DNA of 5,416 nucleotides from CAYUNA01 sp047629355. GTDB taxonomy: Bacteria; Bacteroidota; Bacteroidia; Chitinophagales; Saprospiraceae. Positions 1 to 5,416 of this stretch are shown here, in pieces. A program made the translations under genes and the position numbers. Location: contig JBLHWU010000329.1 of NCBI GenBank assembly GCA_047629355.1, positions 1-5,416 of the forward strand, in the 5' to 3' direction. The notes under the pieces were generated by a model, which was not told the origin of the DNA, made no database searches, and worked only from the letters and a program-made list of their open reading frames with translations. The stretch's first letter is position 1. Each line of letters opens with the position of its first letter.

Positions 1-68
1 TTAAGTCAAAACTGATTATCCACTTTTCAAGAAAACCTGAATGGCATAAACTATTGATTATTAGCGAC

Positions 69-659
69 TTAATTACTTAACAATATGTTTGTAAGAAAAC
101 CCTTACAAGCAAGAGTAGAGCTAGCAACGGTATTAATATTTGTAGTAATAATTGGATCTGGCTCATTGTTTGGTACTCCTGCACAATCATACGGTGGCTC
201 AATCACAAAAATCGTATTCACATTAAACTTCGTCTTCGTCGCAGTTGTTTCGGTAATTTTCACATCAAAACCCGCAACCAGCTCGCTTCCTTGTCGGTCG
301 GCTTCAGCAGTTGCTAGCATCCCTGCAAATTCGGTGGTCAAATCTGCGCCGTCCAATTCTACCACACCATTGTTAGAGACATTATCCACCTCTATCGTGT
401 AGCTGCGGATTTCGCTTCGGGTATTGCCTTCAAAATTGGCATTTTTCTCGTAATTGCCACTTGCTTCCAGCAACCAACGCCCTTCGTTGATGTCCGTATC
501 TGAAAATGTCGTGCGGGATTCCGCCGCATTTTGATAGGGAACTGCTGCGAGGAAATTTTGCACCAAATAAGTCGCTTCGTCAGCATCAGAAACAACAAAT
601 TCTTTTTTGTCAAAAGTGAATTCACTCGTGGTCGTCTCTTTAGAACAGGACGTTACCAT
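69..659 (-). CDS. Putative small lipoprotein, body in one open frame but cut off from its signal peptide
   Basis: I do not recognise the family. The open frame encodes 196 residues. The first in-frame ATG (659) lies only four residues before a lipobox-like cysteine (V2-T3-S4-C5), so this ATG cannot supply a signal peptide. In the frame from ATG 702 there is a Lys/Arg start and a hydrophobic stretch, but that frame is shifted by one base in a TATTC repeat. With one more repeat copy the two parts fuse into a 212-residue lipoprotein with the acylated Cys at residue 21, followed by SKE. The mature part is acidic, rich in Thr/Asn/Asp and lacks membrane segments; two further cysteines (C159, C185 of the 196) could pair. 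The rest of the frame is undamaged, which argues for a recent break, a reversible switch or a sequence error rather than an old pseudogene. Inferred location is the outer membrane or cell surface. Function is unknown. Confidence 0.75.
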   Translation of the reverse strand: MVTSCSKETTTSEFTFDKKEFVVSDADEATYLVQNFLAAVPYQNAAESRTTFSDTDINEGRWLLEASGNYEKNANFEGNTRSEIRSYTIEVDNVSNNGVVELDGADLTTEFAGMLATAEADRQGSELVAGFDVKITETTATKTKFNVNTIFVIEPPYDCAGVPNNEPDPIITTNINTVASSTLACKGFLTNILLSN

Positions 660-702
660 CAGGAATAGAATAGAATAGAATAGAAACTCTTGAAAATTTC
701 AT
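640..702 (-). other. Out-of-frame signal-peptide start of the lipoprotein (20-codon frame as sequenced)
   Basis: ATG at 702-700 opens a frame beginning MKFSRVSILF. After the pentamer repeat it runs out of frame (SIPDGNVLF) and stops at TAA 642-640. ATG 702 to ATG 659 is 43 bases, one more than a multiple of three. Adding one 5-base unit makes it 48 (16 codons). The product then starts with the charged segment MKFSR, continues with the hydrophobic core SILFYSILFLM and ends in lipobox VTSC, a classical signal peptidase II signal. Removing two units (38 bases gone to 33) also restores the frame with a shorter core. The body frame upstream of ATG 659 has no ATG, GTG or TTG before a TGA at 703-701 region that overlaps this start, so no other normal start can rescue it. 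Confidence 0.7.
663..685. repeat. Pentanucleotide tandem repeat, four full GAATA copies plus GAA
   Basis: The plus strand reads GAATA four times (663-682) followed by GAA. On the coding minus strand this is TTC followed by four TATTC units. It lies inside the coding region for the hydrophobic core of the lipoprotein signal peptide. The unit length of five is not a multiple of three, so each gain or loss of a copy changes the reading frame. Two, five or eight copies put ATG 702 in frame with the lipoprotein body; the four present do not. Confidence 0.95.
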
Positions 703-878
703 AATCGTAAAACGGTTTAATTGAGTCTTCTTTAAGGCATTCAGACATTGCCCCTTGCTTTGGTTTAGAGTCTTTAGCTCGGTGGTGTTATAGACTGTTG
801 GCGGTAGCGAAGTTTATTGGTATAGAAAGTATCTTCAAAAAACTGAATGGGTTTAACTTCGTTAGTTAGCCGATGGTA

Positions 879-910
879 CAAAGATAGTTTAAGCAAATAT
901 AGGCGCAAAA
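879..910 (-). promoter_or_regulatory. Bacteroidota promoter P1 of the lipoprotein gene
   Basis: On the minus strand, TTTTG (910-906) is followed after 19 bp by TATCTTTG (886-879), a full match to the TTTG / TAnnTTTG consensus of Bacteroidota. Transcription would begin near 872-874, giving a leader of roughly 170 nt before ATG 702. It lies after the GH57 stop codon, so the lipoprotein probably has its own transcript rather than depending on GH57 read-through. Confidence 0.6.
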
Positions 911-926
911 CCACTTTTTTCCAAAA
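894..926 (-). promoter_or_regulatory. Bacteroidota promoter P2 of the lipoprotein gene
   Basis: On the minus strand, TTTTG (926-922) is followed after 20 bp by TATATTTG (901-894). This matches the known Bacteroidota primary-sigma consensus of a -33 TTTG and a -7 TAnnTTTG with about 17-23 bp between them. It lies upstream of P1 and shares bases with it, and it points toward the lipoprotein gene. Confidence 0.5.
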
Positions 927-1003
927 GTCAGGCTTCTAAAGTCGAACAAATGACACATTATGCTATATTTTAATGCGACTTATACCGCCAAAGTCAGGTT
1001 TCT
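924..1003. repeat. Short direct repeat AAAGTCAGGYTTCT, two copies
   Basis: AAAGTCAGGCTTCT at 924-937 recurs as AAAGTCAGGTTTCT at 990-1003, 13 of 14 bases identical, with starts 66 bp apart. Both are preceded by CC or GCC and A residues. The left copy overlaps the -33 element of promoter P2. It could be a protein-binding site pair, the trace of a small duplication, or chance. Confidence 0.5.
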
Positions 1004-1033
1004 TACTGGCAATTTTATTGTTTGAAAAATTCC

Positions 1034-3445
1034 CTAAACACTCCTTACCTTCAACAACCGCCCCAACTCATAAAAAACAGCCCTCCACTCTTCATTCAAA
1101 AACTGCCATTTTTGACTTTTATATCCTTTCATTTTTGAAAAATAAATATTCTGACTCTTCCATATATCAGGCTTAACACCCATTTCTGTCAACGTTTTCA
1201 AAAAAACATTTAAGCGTTGAATGTCTTCCAAACTAGATTGATCAAGATGCACTTTTTCCATTTCTTTATAAATCCGTTCACTCGAAACTTTCTTAATTTT
1301 AGACTTCTCACTAATGGAAATATTCCATTTTTTAAACTCACTCGCCAAATGTTTCAATTCCCGTAACGACAGTCGTTCTTTTTCAAACAACCGCAAAAAG
1401 TCAATGTTGACAATAAACTTTGCCGCATTTTTCCAAGTCTCTGGAGTCGGAATATCACTCTGTAACATCCCCGTCATCAATTGGTAATTATCATTGTATA
1501 ATTCCCGCACCGCCATCTCTGATTTTGCGACACTTCGCTCCAATGCCTCCTCTAGAATTTTTCGTTTTTCATCTCTAAACAATTGCCAAATCGTAAATCG
1601 TTCATTCCCAAAATAAGTCTGCATTTCACCAATTACATTCCCCAGATTAGTACTGTCAAAAGACTCAACTAACTCGGTACGCATCTCATCATATAAAGTC
1701 CGTTTCATATCCAAAGAGACGTAACCAATCATATTTTGTTGACCTAAATACAGCACAGCAAAACTAAAATGCTTATTAGAATGTGTGATTTTTGATTGTA
1801 AAGTCGTCCGCCCAATCGCCAATTTGTAATTCCCCGCTTTTCGCCGAATAAAGTCTTCGCTATATGCCGTATAATTGAAAAAGTCCAGATGTTCCGGATA
1901 TTCTTCAAATAACGAAGATGCCGCGTAATGCATCGCTACCCGCTGCAAATCCACTTGGGCAGGAAGTACTTTCTTCTTGTAAACAGCTGCCGCATTTTCA
2001 AAAACATTGCTCGTCGTTTTTTCTAATAATTCGATGAATTTTGGATGAAAATCAGCTCCACTTACTTGCTGTGCATAATGAATTGCTCGATTGGCATATT
2101 GCAAAACTTGAATCGTCTCAATACCCGAAACTTCCGAGAAAAACCAGGCACAACTCGTATACATCAACATTGCATGACGCTGCATTTCTAACAATCGAAG
2201 GGATTTGACTTCCTCCTCAGCACTTAATTCTCGTGTAGCATATTCTTTAAAAAAAGCATCAACAGCATCCTTTTTTCTATCTAAAATAACCTGAATGTAT
2301 GCATCCCGCGCCGCCCAAGGATGCTCAAAAAATTGACTCGCTTCTTTTTCAAAAATTGGAATTAATTTATCTCGCAACCAATCCAAGGAGTCTCGCAAAG
2401 GCGCTCGCCAAGTTTGATTCCAACCGTCTTGACCGCCAGTATTACACCCGCAATTTGACCGCCAACGCTCTACCCCATGCACACAACTCCATGAACTATT
2501 TTCGTGAATTTGAATCTCATATTCTGGTGGAAATAATTCCAAATATTCACCATAATTTGTCAGCGTCGCCAAATCATTTTCTTCAATATGATCATAACAA
2601 GCTGCCAATGCCATTTCGCCATGTCGGTGATGATGACCATAGCTTTCCCCGTCTGTACCAATGTGAACCAATTGTGGTTTATCATCATTATCAATCGCTT
2701 GAATCAATCGCTGTGCCAATCCTCGACCATCATTTAGCAATCCTTTAAAGGCGACATCTTGCGCTACATTTCCATCATAAAAATAAAGAACAATCGATTT
2801 TCCTGACGGTAATTTATATAAATATGGTCGGCGTGGATCAACTTGAGCATGACCCAATGACGTCCAATTTTCCTCCCCAATTTTCCGAAACGCTTTAGCT
2901 TGTCGCGGTGCAAGCGGCACGAATTTAATATCATGCTCTGCGCAAATTTCCAACGTTTCTGTATCGACTGCTGTTTCTGCCAACCAAATCCCTTCTGCCT
3001 TTCGGCGAAAACGGCGCTCAAAATCTGCGAGCCCCCATTTAATCTGAGTTTCCTTATCTCGTCGATTGGCCAACGGCATAATCAAGTGACTATACGCTTG
3101 TGCCAATGCTGACCCATGCCCATTAAAACGCAACTGACTTTTTTCATCTGCTTCCAAAATTGACAAATACGTCTCCGAATCATTAGCTGCTAACCAAGAA
3201 AGCAACGTTGGTCCCATATTAAAACTAATCTGGGCGTAATTATTAACAATTTTGCGAATCATTCCACTATCGTCGAGAATCCGAGCTGAGGTATTTGGTG
3301 CGTAGCACTCAAAATTGATGCGCTCATTCCAATTGTGATAAGGTGCGGCTTCGTCCTGTTTTTCCACTACTTCCAACCAAGCATTTTCACGAGGAGGCTG
3401 GTAAAAATGACCGTGAATGCAGATATATTTATTATTGGAATTCAT
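1034..3445 (-). CDS. GH57 family glycoside hydrolase with DUF3536 domain
   Basis: This is a member of the COG1449-type group of GH57 enzymes (annotated as alpha-amylase/alpha-mannosidase), 803 residues, a usual length for the DUF3536 branch. GH57 enzymes are retaining hydrolases or transferases acting on alpha-glucans. Visible motifs: region 1 HFYQPP (residues 13-18); a region 2-like segment H120-LIMPL; GIWLAET (152-158) with E157 as the likely nucleophile; TDGESYGHHH (264-273) with D265 as the likely acid/base. A Trp/Cys-rich signature follows (residues 317-338; C321, C332, C334, ending TGG), then DUF3536 at about 330-620 and a charged, helical C-terminus. Catalytic motifs start almost at residue 1 and no signal peptide is present, so it should be cytoplasmic; glycogen or maltodextrin turnover is the likely role by inference. 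An in-frame TAG sits one codon before the ATG (3451-3449), which fixes the start. The true substrate cannot be told from sequence. Confidence 0.95.
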   Translation of the reverse strand: MNSNNKYICIHGHFYQPPRENAWLEVVEKQDEAAPYHNWNERINFECYAPNTSARILDDSGMIRKIVNNYAQISFNMGPTLLSWLAANDSETYLSILEADEKSQLRFNGHGSALAQAYSHLIMPLANRRDKETQIKWGLADFERRFRRKAEGIWLAETAVDTETLEICAEHDIKFVPLAPRQAKAFRKIGEENWTSLGHAQVDPRRPYLYKLPSGKSIVLYFYDGNVAQDVAFKGLLNDGRGLAQRLIQAIDNDDKPQLVHIGTDGESYGHHHRHGEMALAACYDHIEENDLATLTNYGEYLELFPPEYEIQIHENSSWSCVHGVERWRSNCGCNTGGQDGWNQTWRAPLRDSLDWLRDKLIPIFEKEASQFFEHPWAARDAYIQVILDRKKDAVDAFFKEYATRELSAEEEVKSLRLLEMQRHAMLMYTSCAWFFSEVSGIETIQVLQYANRAIHYAQQVSGADFHPKFIELLEKTTSNVFENAAAVYKKKVLPAQVDLQRVAMHYAASSLFEEYPEHLDFFNYTAYSEDFIRRKAGNYKLAIGRTTLQSKITHSNKHFSFAVLYLGQQNMIGYVSLDMKRTLYDEMRTELVESFDSTNLGNVIGEMQTYFGNERFTIWQLFRDEKRKILEEALERSVAKSEMAVRELYNDNYQLMTGMLQSDIPTPETWKNAAKFIVNIDFLRLFEKERLSLRELKHLASEFKKWNISISEKSKIKKVSSERIYKEMEKVHLDQSSLEDIQRLNVFLKTLTEMGVKPDIWKSQNIYFSKMKGYKSQKWQFLNEEWRAVFYELGRLLKVRSV

Positions 3446-3864
3446 AGACTACGTTTTGAAAAGTCGTTTTTTTGAAGGTGTGAAGGTACTTTGTAAAAAA
3501 CGTTTTCAAAGACCTTTTTCCGTAAAATTTTGTCACTACCAACCTTTCCACTAATTTAGCCGCCTAATGCTTCACCTTGATTCAATTGATAATTAAATCT
3601 TGAAACATTAGAGCTTGTTTCGAAATTTTACAGTCAAAAAATCTATTTTTCAGAATATAATTTCGTTTTAAATTAAATGATTCTTTTGAGACAAACAACA
3701 TTTGGGGTACATTTTTGATTGAGTTAAAATAAATATACATCAAATAAAAATTGGAAATATGATTCTGTTTTGTATATTTTATTTGCCTCAGTGGAAATTA
3801 TATTTCGTATTAACTTATGTTTTGGTTGAAAATTTCCAAACAACTTCTTAATAAAAATAAATAG
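3446..3864. other. Divergent AT-rich spacer between GH57 and hydrolase genes
   Basis: No supported gene is present. It must contain the start signals of both flanking genes, but no full match to TAnnTTTG at a proper distance from a TTG was found in either direction. The best plus-strand candidate is TTG (3751-3753), 24 bp, TTTATTTG (3778-3785), one mismatch and slightly wide spacing. It also holds the hairpin at 3482-3517, a tandem GAAGGT pair (3474-3489), and weak AT-rich inverted repeats near 3600-3624, 3794-3806 and 3820-3840. Confidence 0.6.
3482..3517 (-). promoter_or_regulatory. Bulged hairpin in the GH57 leader region
   Basis: Positions 3483-3487, 3489-3493 and 3495-3498 pair with 3512-3516, 3507-3511 and 3503-3506. 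This gives 14 Watson-Crick pairs, two single-base bulges (A3488, T3494) and a four-base loop at 3499-3502; G3482 and T3517 can add a wobble pair. It lies 37-72 bases upstream of the GH57 ATG, so it would be in the 5' leader if transcription starts further upstream. On the plus strand it is followed by T residues and resembles a terminator, but no plus-strand gene precedes it. The structure is seen in the sequence; a regulatory role is inference. Confidence 0.5.
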
Positions 3865-4656
3865 ATGCCAATCATTACTTTTCAAAATAAAAAAATCGGC
3901 TTTTCTGTTCAAGGAAAAGGTAGACCGCTTGTGCTTTTGCATGGGTTTTGTGAGGATAGTCGAATGTGGGACGATTTTTTAACCTTATTTACCCGCCGAA
4001 AAATTGTGCGGATTGATCTGCCTGGTTTTGGAGAATCAGAAATACAGGATGAACCATCAATAGAGGGAATGGCAACTTCGGTAAAAGCAGTTCTTGACCA
4101 TTTAAAAATTGATAAATGTGTGCTGATTGGGCATTCGATGGGCGGTTATGTGAGTTTGGAATTTGCTAAAAAATATGAAGAACAATTATTGGGGTTAGGG
4201 ATGTTTCACTCGCATCCTTATGAGGATTCGGAAGAGAAAAAGAAGGACCGCAGTAAAAGCATTGACTTCATTAATCGCAACGGACACATCCATTATATAA
4301 AACAAGTAATTCCGTCGTTGTTTGCTTTCGATTTTAGTAAAGGCTATCAATTTGAAGTTAATAAAATGCTTTATAATGCAGCGCAATACTCGCCAGAAGG
4401 CATCATTTCAGCATTAGAAGCGATGCAAAGACGGGCGGATAATTCAGCAGTTTTAGAAGCAATTGATTGTCCCGTTTTGTTTATCATAGGGAAGGAAGAT
4501 ACTGCTCTTCCGATGAAGGAAAGTTTGAATCAAACGGCCTTGCCAAATATTGCAGACATTCATATTTTACCATCAATTGGACATATGGGTATGTTTGAAG
4601 CTAAACGAAAAACGGCAAAAATCATTAAAAATTTCTTATCAAACGTGGTGAAGTAA
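3865..4656 (+). CDS. Alpha/beta hydrolase
   Basis: A 263-residue alpha/beta-hydrolase-fold protein of the broad COG0596 (MhpC-like) group, of normal length. Seen: the oxyanion-hole segment LLHGF (24-28), the DLPGFGES loop (51-58), the nucleophile elbow GHSMGG with S91, the acid residue in GKEDTALP (D212) and the histidine in GHMGMFE (H240). The Ser-Asp-His triad is therefore complete and the protein should be an active esterase, lipase-like enzyme or related hydrolase. A charged, variable cap segment lies at about 114-190. No signal peptide or membrane segment is present, so it is probably cytoplasmic. An in-frame TAG immediately before the ATG (3862-3864) fixes the start. The upstream bases are A-rich without a Shine-Dalgarno sequence, as usual in Bacteroidota. 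It diverges from GH57 and appears to be a single-gene unit. The substrate cannot be predicted from sequence alone. Confidence 0.93.
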   Translation: MPIITFQNKKIGFSVQGKGRPLVLLHGFCEDSRMWDDFLTLFTRRKIVRIDLPGFGESEIQDEPSIEGMATSVKAVLDHLKIDKCVLIGHSMGGYVSLEFAKKYEEQLLGLGMFHSHPYEDSEEKKKDRSKSIDFINRNGHIHYIKQVIPSLFAFDFSKGYQFEVNKMLYNAAQYSPEGIISALEAMQRRADNSAVLEAIDCPVLFIIGKEDTALPMKESLNQTALPNIADIHILPSIGHMGMFEAKRKTAKIIKNFLSNVVK

Positions 4657-4671
4657 TTAGGTAACAGTGTT

Positions 4672-4764
4672 ATGCGCTTTGCACATTTCGCAGCGAAAAT
4701 GCTTACTACTTTAACTAAAATCCTAGCCGTCACGATGCACTTGTCAGGAAGAAAGAAATTTTAA
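4672..4764 (+). CDS. Possible 30-residue cationic peptide (doubtful)
   Basis: A short frame begins at ATG 4672, 15 bases after the hydrolase stop codon, and ends at TAA 4762-4764. The peptide starts MRFAHFAAKML, continues with a hydrophobic TLTKILAVTM segment and ends in SGRKKF. It is basic and could form an amphipathic helix. No promoter or ribosome-binding site of its own is visible; it would rely on read-through from the hydrolase. A frame of this length can easily arise by chance, and I do not recognise the peptide. Confidence 0.15.
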   Translation: MRFAHFAAKMLTTLTKILAVTMHLSGRKKF

Positions 4765-4860
4765 AAAACCTCTTCCCCCTTGACAATCTTACAGAAGCAC
4801 ATCAAAAAGTTAACAAAAATTGAGATTTAGTTGCTCTGCATCCCAAATATATTCAAAACG

Positions 4861-4895
4861 TTTGACTTCTGCATAACATCAATTTCTTATATTTG
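4861..4895 (+). promoter_or_regulatory. Bacteroidota promoter for the 122-residue protein gene
   Basis: TTTG (4861-4864) is followed after 23 bp by a perfect -7 element TATATTTG (4888-4895). The spacing is at the upper end of the known 17-23 bp range. Transcription should start near 4901-4903, leaving a leader of about 30 nt before ATG 4934. Confidence 0.65.
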
Positions 4896-4933
4896 CGCCT
4901 TTTCAAATTTTGACAAATTTTACGACAATAATT

Positions 4934-5302
4934 ATGGAAGCATGGGAGTTTGATTTTGAGTGGCTGAAGGTGCGGCATAAAGTTAAAGAGGTTTTTGATA
5001 AAGACGCTTTGCCGGAGTTCAATGCAATTTTATTTGTGATTGGTATCCAAGAATTGGGTCGATGGGAAGCTAATTTCACCAAAGAAGAAAAGCAAGATTT
5101 GATGCACATCGCAGTCTGTCGCTTGCTGGAATATGATGGCTATTATGAATTTGCAGGACGTGACGAAGACGGTTGGCCACACTGGAAACCATTGAAACCT
5201 TTTACGGGAACTGGCGTGCAAGAACAGGAGTATTTCTTAAAAGTAAGGGTTATCCAATATTTTCAAGATGCCGAAAAATCAGGCACAGATTTAGACAATT
5301 AA
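4934..5302 (+). CDS. Uncharacterised small acidic protein, probably conserved in Bacteroidota
   Basis: The protein is 122 residues from ATG 4934. The frame can be extended to a TTG at 4910, but that lies only about eight bases after the predicted transcription start, so ATG 4934 is preferred. It is acidic and unusually rich in aromatic residues: five Trp (4, 10, 44, 81, 84) and a DGYYEF segment (68-73). A hydrophobic helix-like stretch LPEFNAILFVIGIQELG (26-42) is followed by a charged helix (KEEKQDLMHIAVCRLL, 50-65) and a GRDEDGWPHWK motif (76-86). There is no signal peptide or clear transmembrane span, so it is probably a soluble cytoplasmic protein. The dense pattern of Trp, Gly and His suggests a conserved fold; from memory, similar unannotated proteins occur in Bacteroidota, but I cannot assign a function. 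It has its own promoter. Confidence 0.85.
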   Translation: MEAWEFDFEWLKVRHKVKEVFDKDALPEFNAILFVIGIQELGRWEANFTKEEKQDLMHIAVCRLLEYDGYYEFAGRDEDGWPHWKPLKPFTGTGVQEQEYFLKVRVIQYFQDAEKSGTDLDN

Positions 5303-5371
5303 AACACCAAACTAAGTAACAAGTAGTGATTATTTTAGTGATTTTCACCTGTTCCTTAAAATATATTTAAC
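5303..5371. other. Short spacer before the last gene
   Basis: The 69 bases contain an imperfect 12-base tandem, AGTGATTATTTT at 5325-5336 and AGTGATTTTCAC at 5337-5348. There is no terminator. TATATTTA (5362-5369) resembles a -7 element but ends two bases before the next ATG, so it is more likely just AT-rich leader. The last gene may be co-transcribed with the preceding one. Confidence 0.4.
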
Positions 5372-5416
5372 ATGAAAAAAATACTACTTCTTTGCCTTGT
5401 GGCAACTGCATTTATG
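5372..5416 (+). CDS. Start of an exported protein, cut by the window end
   Basis: ATG at 5372 opens a frame of 15 codons that runs off the window: MKKILLLCLVATAFM. Two lysines followed by a hydrophobic run are typical of an N-terminal signal peptide (Sec type, possibly a lipoprotein). The body is not visible, so the product cannot be named. It lies 69 bases after the stop codon of the preceding gene on the same strand. Confidence 0.75.
   Translation, partial: MKKILLLCLVATAFM

Larger units (their letters stand above)
703..1033. other. Spacer between lipoprotein and GH57 genes; promoter and long leader
   Basis: No convincing gene lies here. The part below 873 would be the untranslated leader of the lipoprotein. 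It holds a possible stem (769-776 pairing with 789-796, eight positions with one mismatch, 12-nt loop) and a 29-codon frame from ATG 748 that ends at 659. The part above 879 carries the two promoters and two near-identical 14-mers (924-937 and 990-1003). No hairpin with a following T-run that could end the GH57 transcript was found. Confidence 0.6.
4657..4933. other. Spacer downstream of the hydrolase
   Basis: Apart from the doubtful 30-codon frame and the promoter at 4861-4895, the only structure is a 13-base palindrome TTTCGCAGCGAAA at 4686-4698. Its outer flanks (GCA and TGC) can also pair. There is no T-run after it, so it is not a standard terminator. The stretch 4657-4750 looks richer in G and C than the surrounding spacers. 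Confidence 0.5.

Noticed and set aside
85..402. 105-codon plus-strand frame opposite the lipoprotein gene
   Set aside because: It lies fully antisense to the lipoprotein body, has no promoter, and its composition is that of a mirror frame; the minus-strand frame ends in a lipoprotein-like motif and is preferred.
973..1176. 67-codon plus-strand frame across the end of GH57
   Set aside because: Mostly antisense to the GH57 C-terminus, no promoter, no recognisable protein features.
2299..2748. 149-codon plus-strand frame inside GH57
   Set aside because: Antisense to the catalytic region of a well-recognised enzyme; His/Pro-rich shadow translation with no start signals.
3600..3624. Hairpin TTGAAAC / GTTTC-G-AA as a terminator
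   Set aside because: Short, AT-rich stem with a bulge, no gene ending nearby on either strand.
3656..3661. TATAAT, a sigma-70-like -10 box
   Set aside because: Bacteroidota primary promoters use TAnnTTTG; in AT-rich DNA this hexamer is expected by chance and no -35 box precedes it.
3724..3942. 72-codon minus-strand frame across the start of the hydrolase
   Set aside because: Overlaps the conserved start of the hydrolase and mostly reflects AT-rich spacer translated into Lys, Phe and Ile.
4657..4760. Integron attC-like or transposon-end sequence
   Set aside because: A GTTATGC motif and a palindrome suggested it, but the core sites do not fit RYYYAAC/GTTRRRY and no integrase, transposase or target duplication is visible.
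4910..4912. TTG as start of the protein ending at 5302
   Set aside because: Only about eight bases after the predicted transcription start; ATG 4934 gives a normal leader and a natural N-terminus.

Overview
The window looks like a piece of a Bacteroidota chromosome, probably from the Saprospiria/Cytophagia side of the phylum; that finer placement is a guess. The evidence is AT-rich spacers, start codons without Shine-Dalgarno sequences, promoters of the Bacteroidota type (TTTG, 19-23 bp, TAnnTTTG), and a DUF3536-type GH57 glycoside hydrolase. No tRNA, rRNA, CRISPR array, insertion sequence or phage gene is visible, and no secretion or defence island.

Layout, left to right. (1) 69-659, minus: an uncharacterised small lipoprotein whose signal-peptide start (ATG at 702) is one base out of frame with the body. 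The break falls in a TATTC pentanucleotide repeat at 663-685. (2) 703-1033: the leader of that gene, with two overlapping Bacteroidota promoters at 879-926 and a short direct repeat. (3) 1034-3445, minus: an 803-residue GH57/DUF3536 enzyme, complete, cytoplasmic, with its catalytic motifs present. (4) 3446-3864: a very AT-rich divergent spacer with a 14-bp bulged hairpin in the GH57 leader. (5) 3865-4656, plus: an alpha/beta hydrolase with a complete Ser-Asp-His triad. (6) 4657-4933: a spacer with a doubtful 30-codon cationic ORF and a good promoter. (7) 4934-5302, plus: an uncharacterised 122-residue acidic protein, probably starting at ATG 4934. (8) 5372-5416, plus: the first 15 codons of an exported protein cut off by the window end.

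The genes do not form an obvious pathway. GH57 and the hydrolase diverge from a shared spacer; the lipoprotein follows GH57 on the same strand but has its own promoters. The most interesting signal is the lipoprotein start. One more TATTC copy (five instead of four), or two fewer, would restore a textbook lipoprotein signal peptide ending in the lipobox VTSC. This resembles the pentamer-repeat switch of Neisseria opa genes. It could be a phase-OFF state, a fresh frameshift mutation or a repeat-length sequencing error, and the sequence alone cannot separate these.
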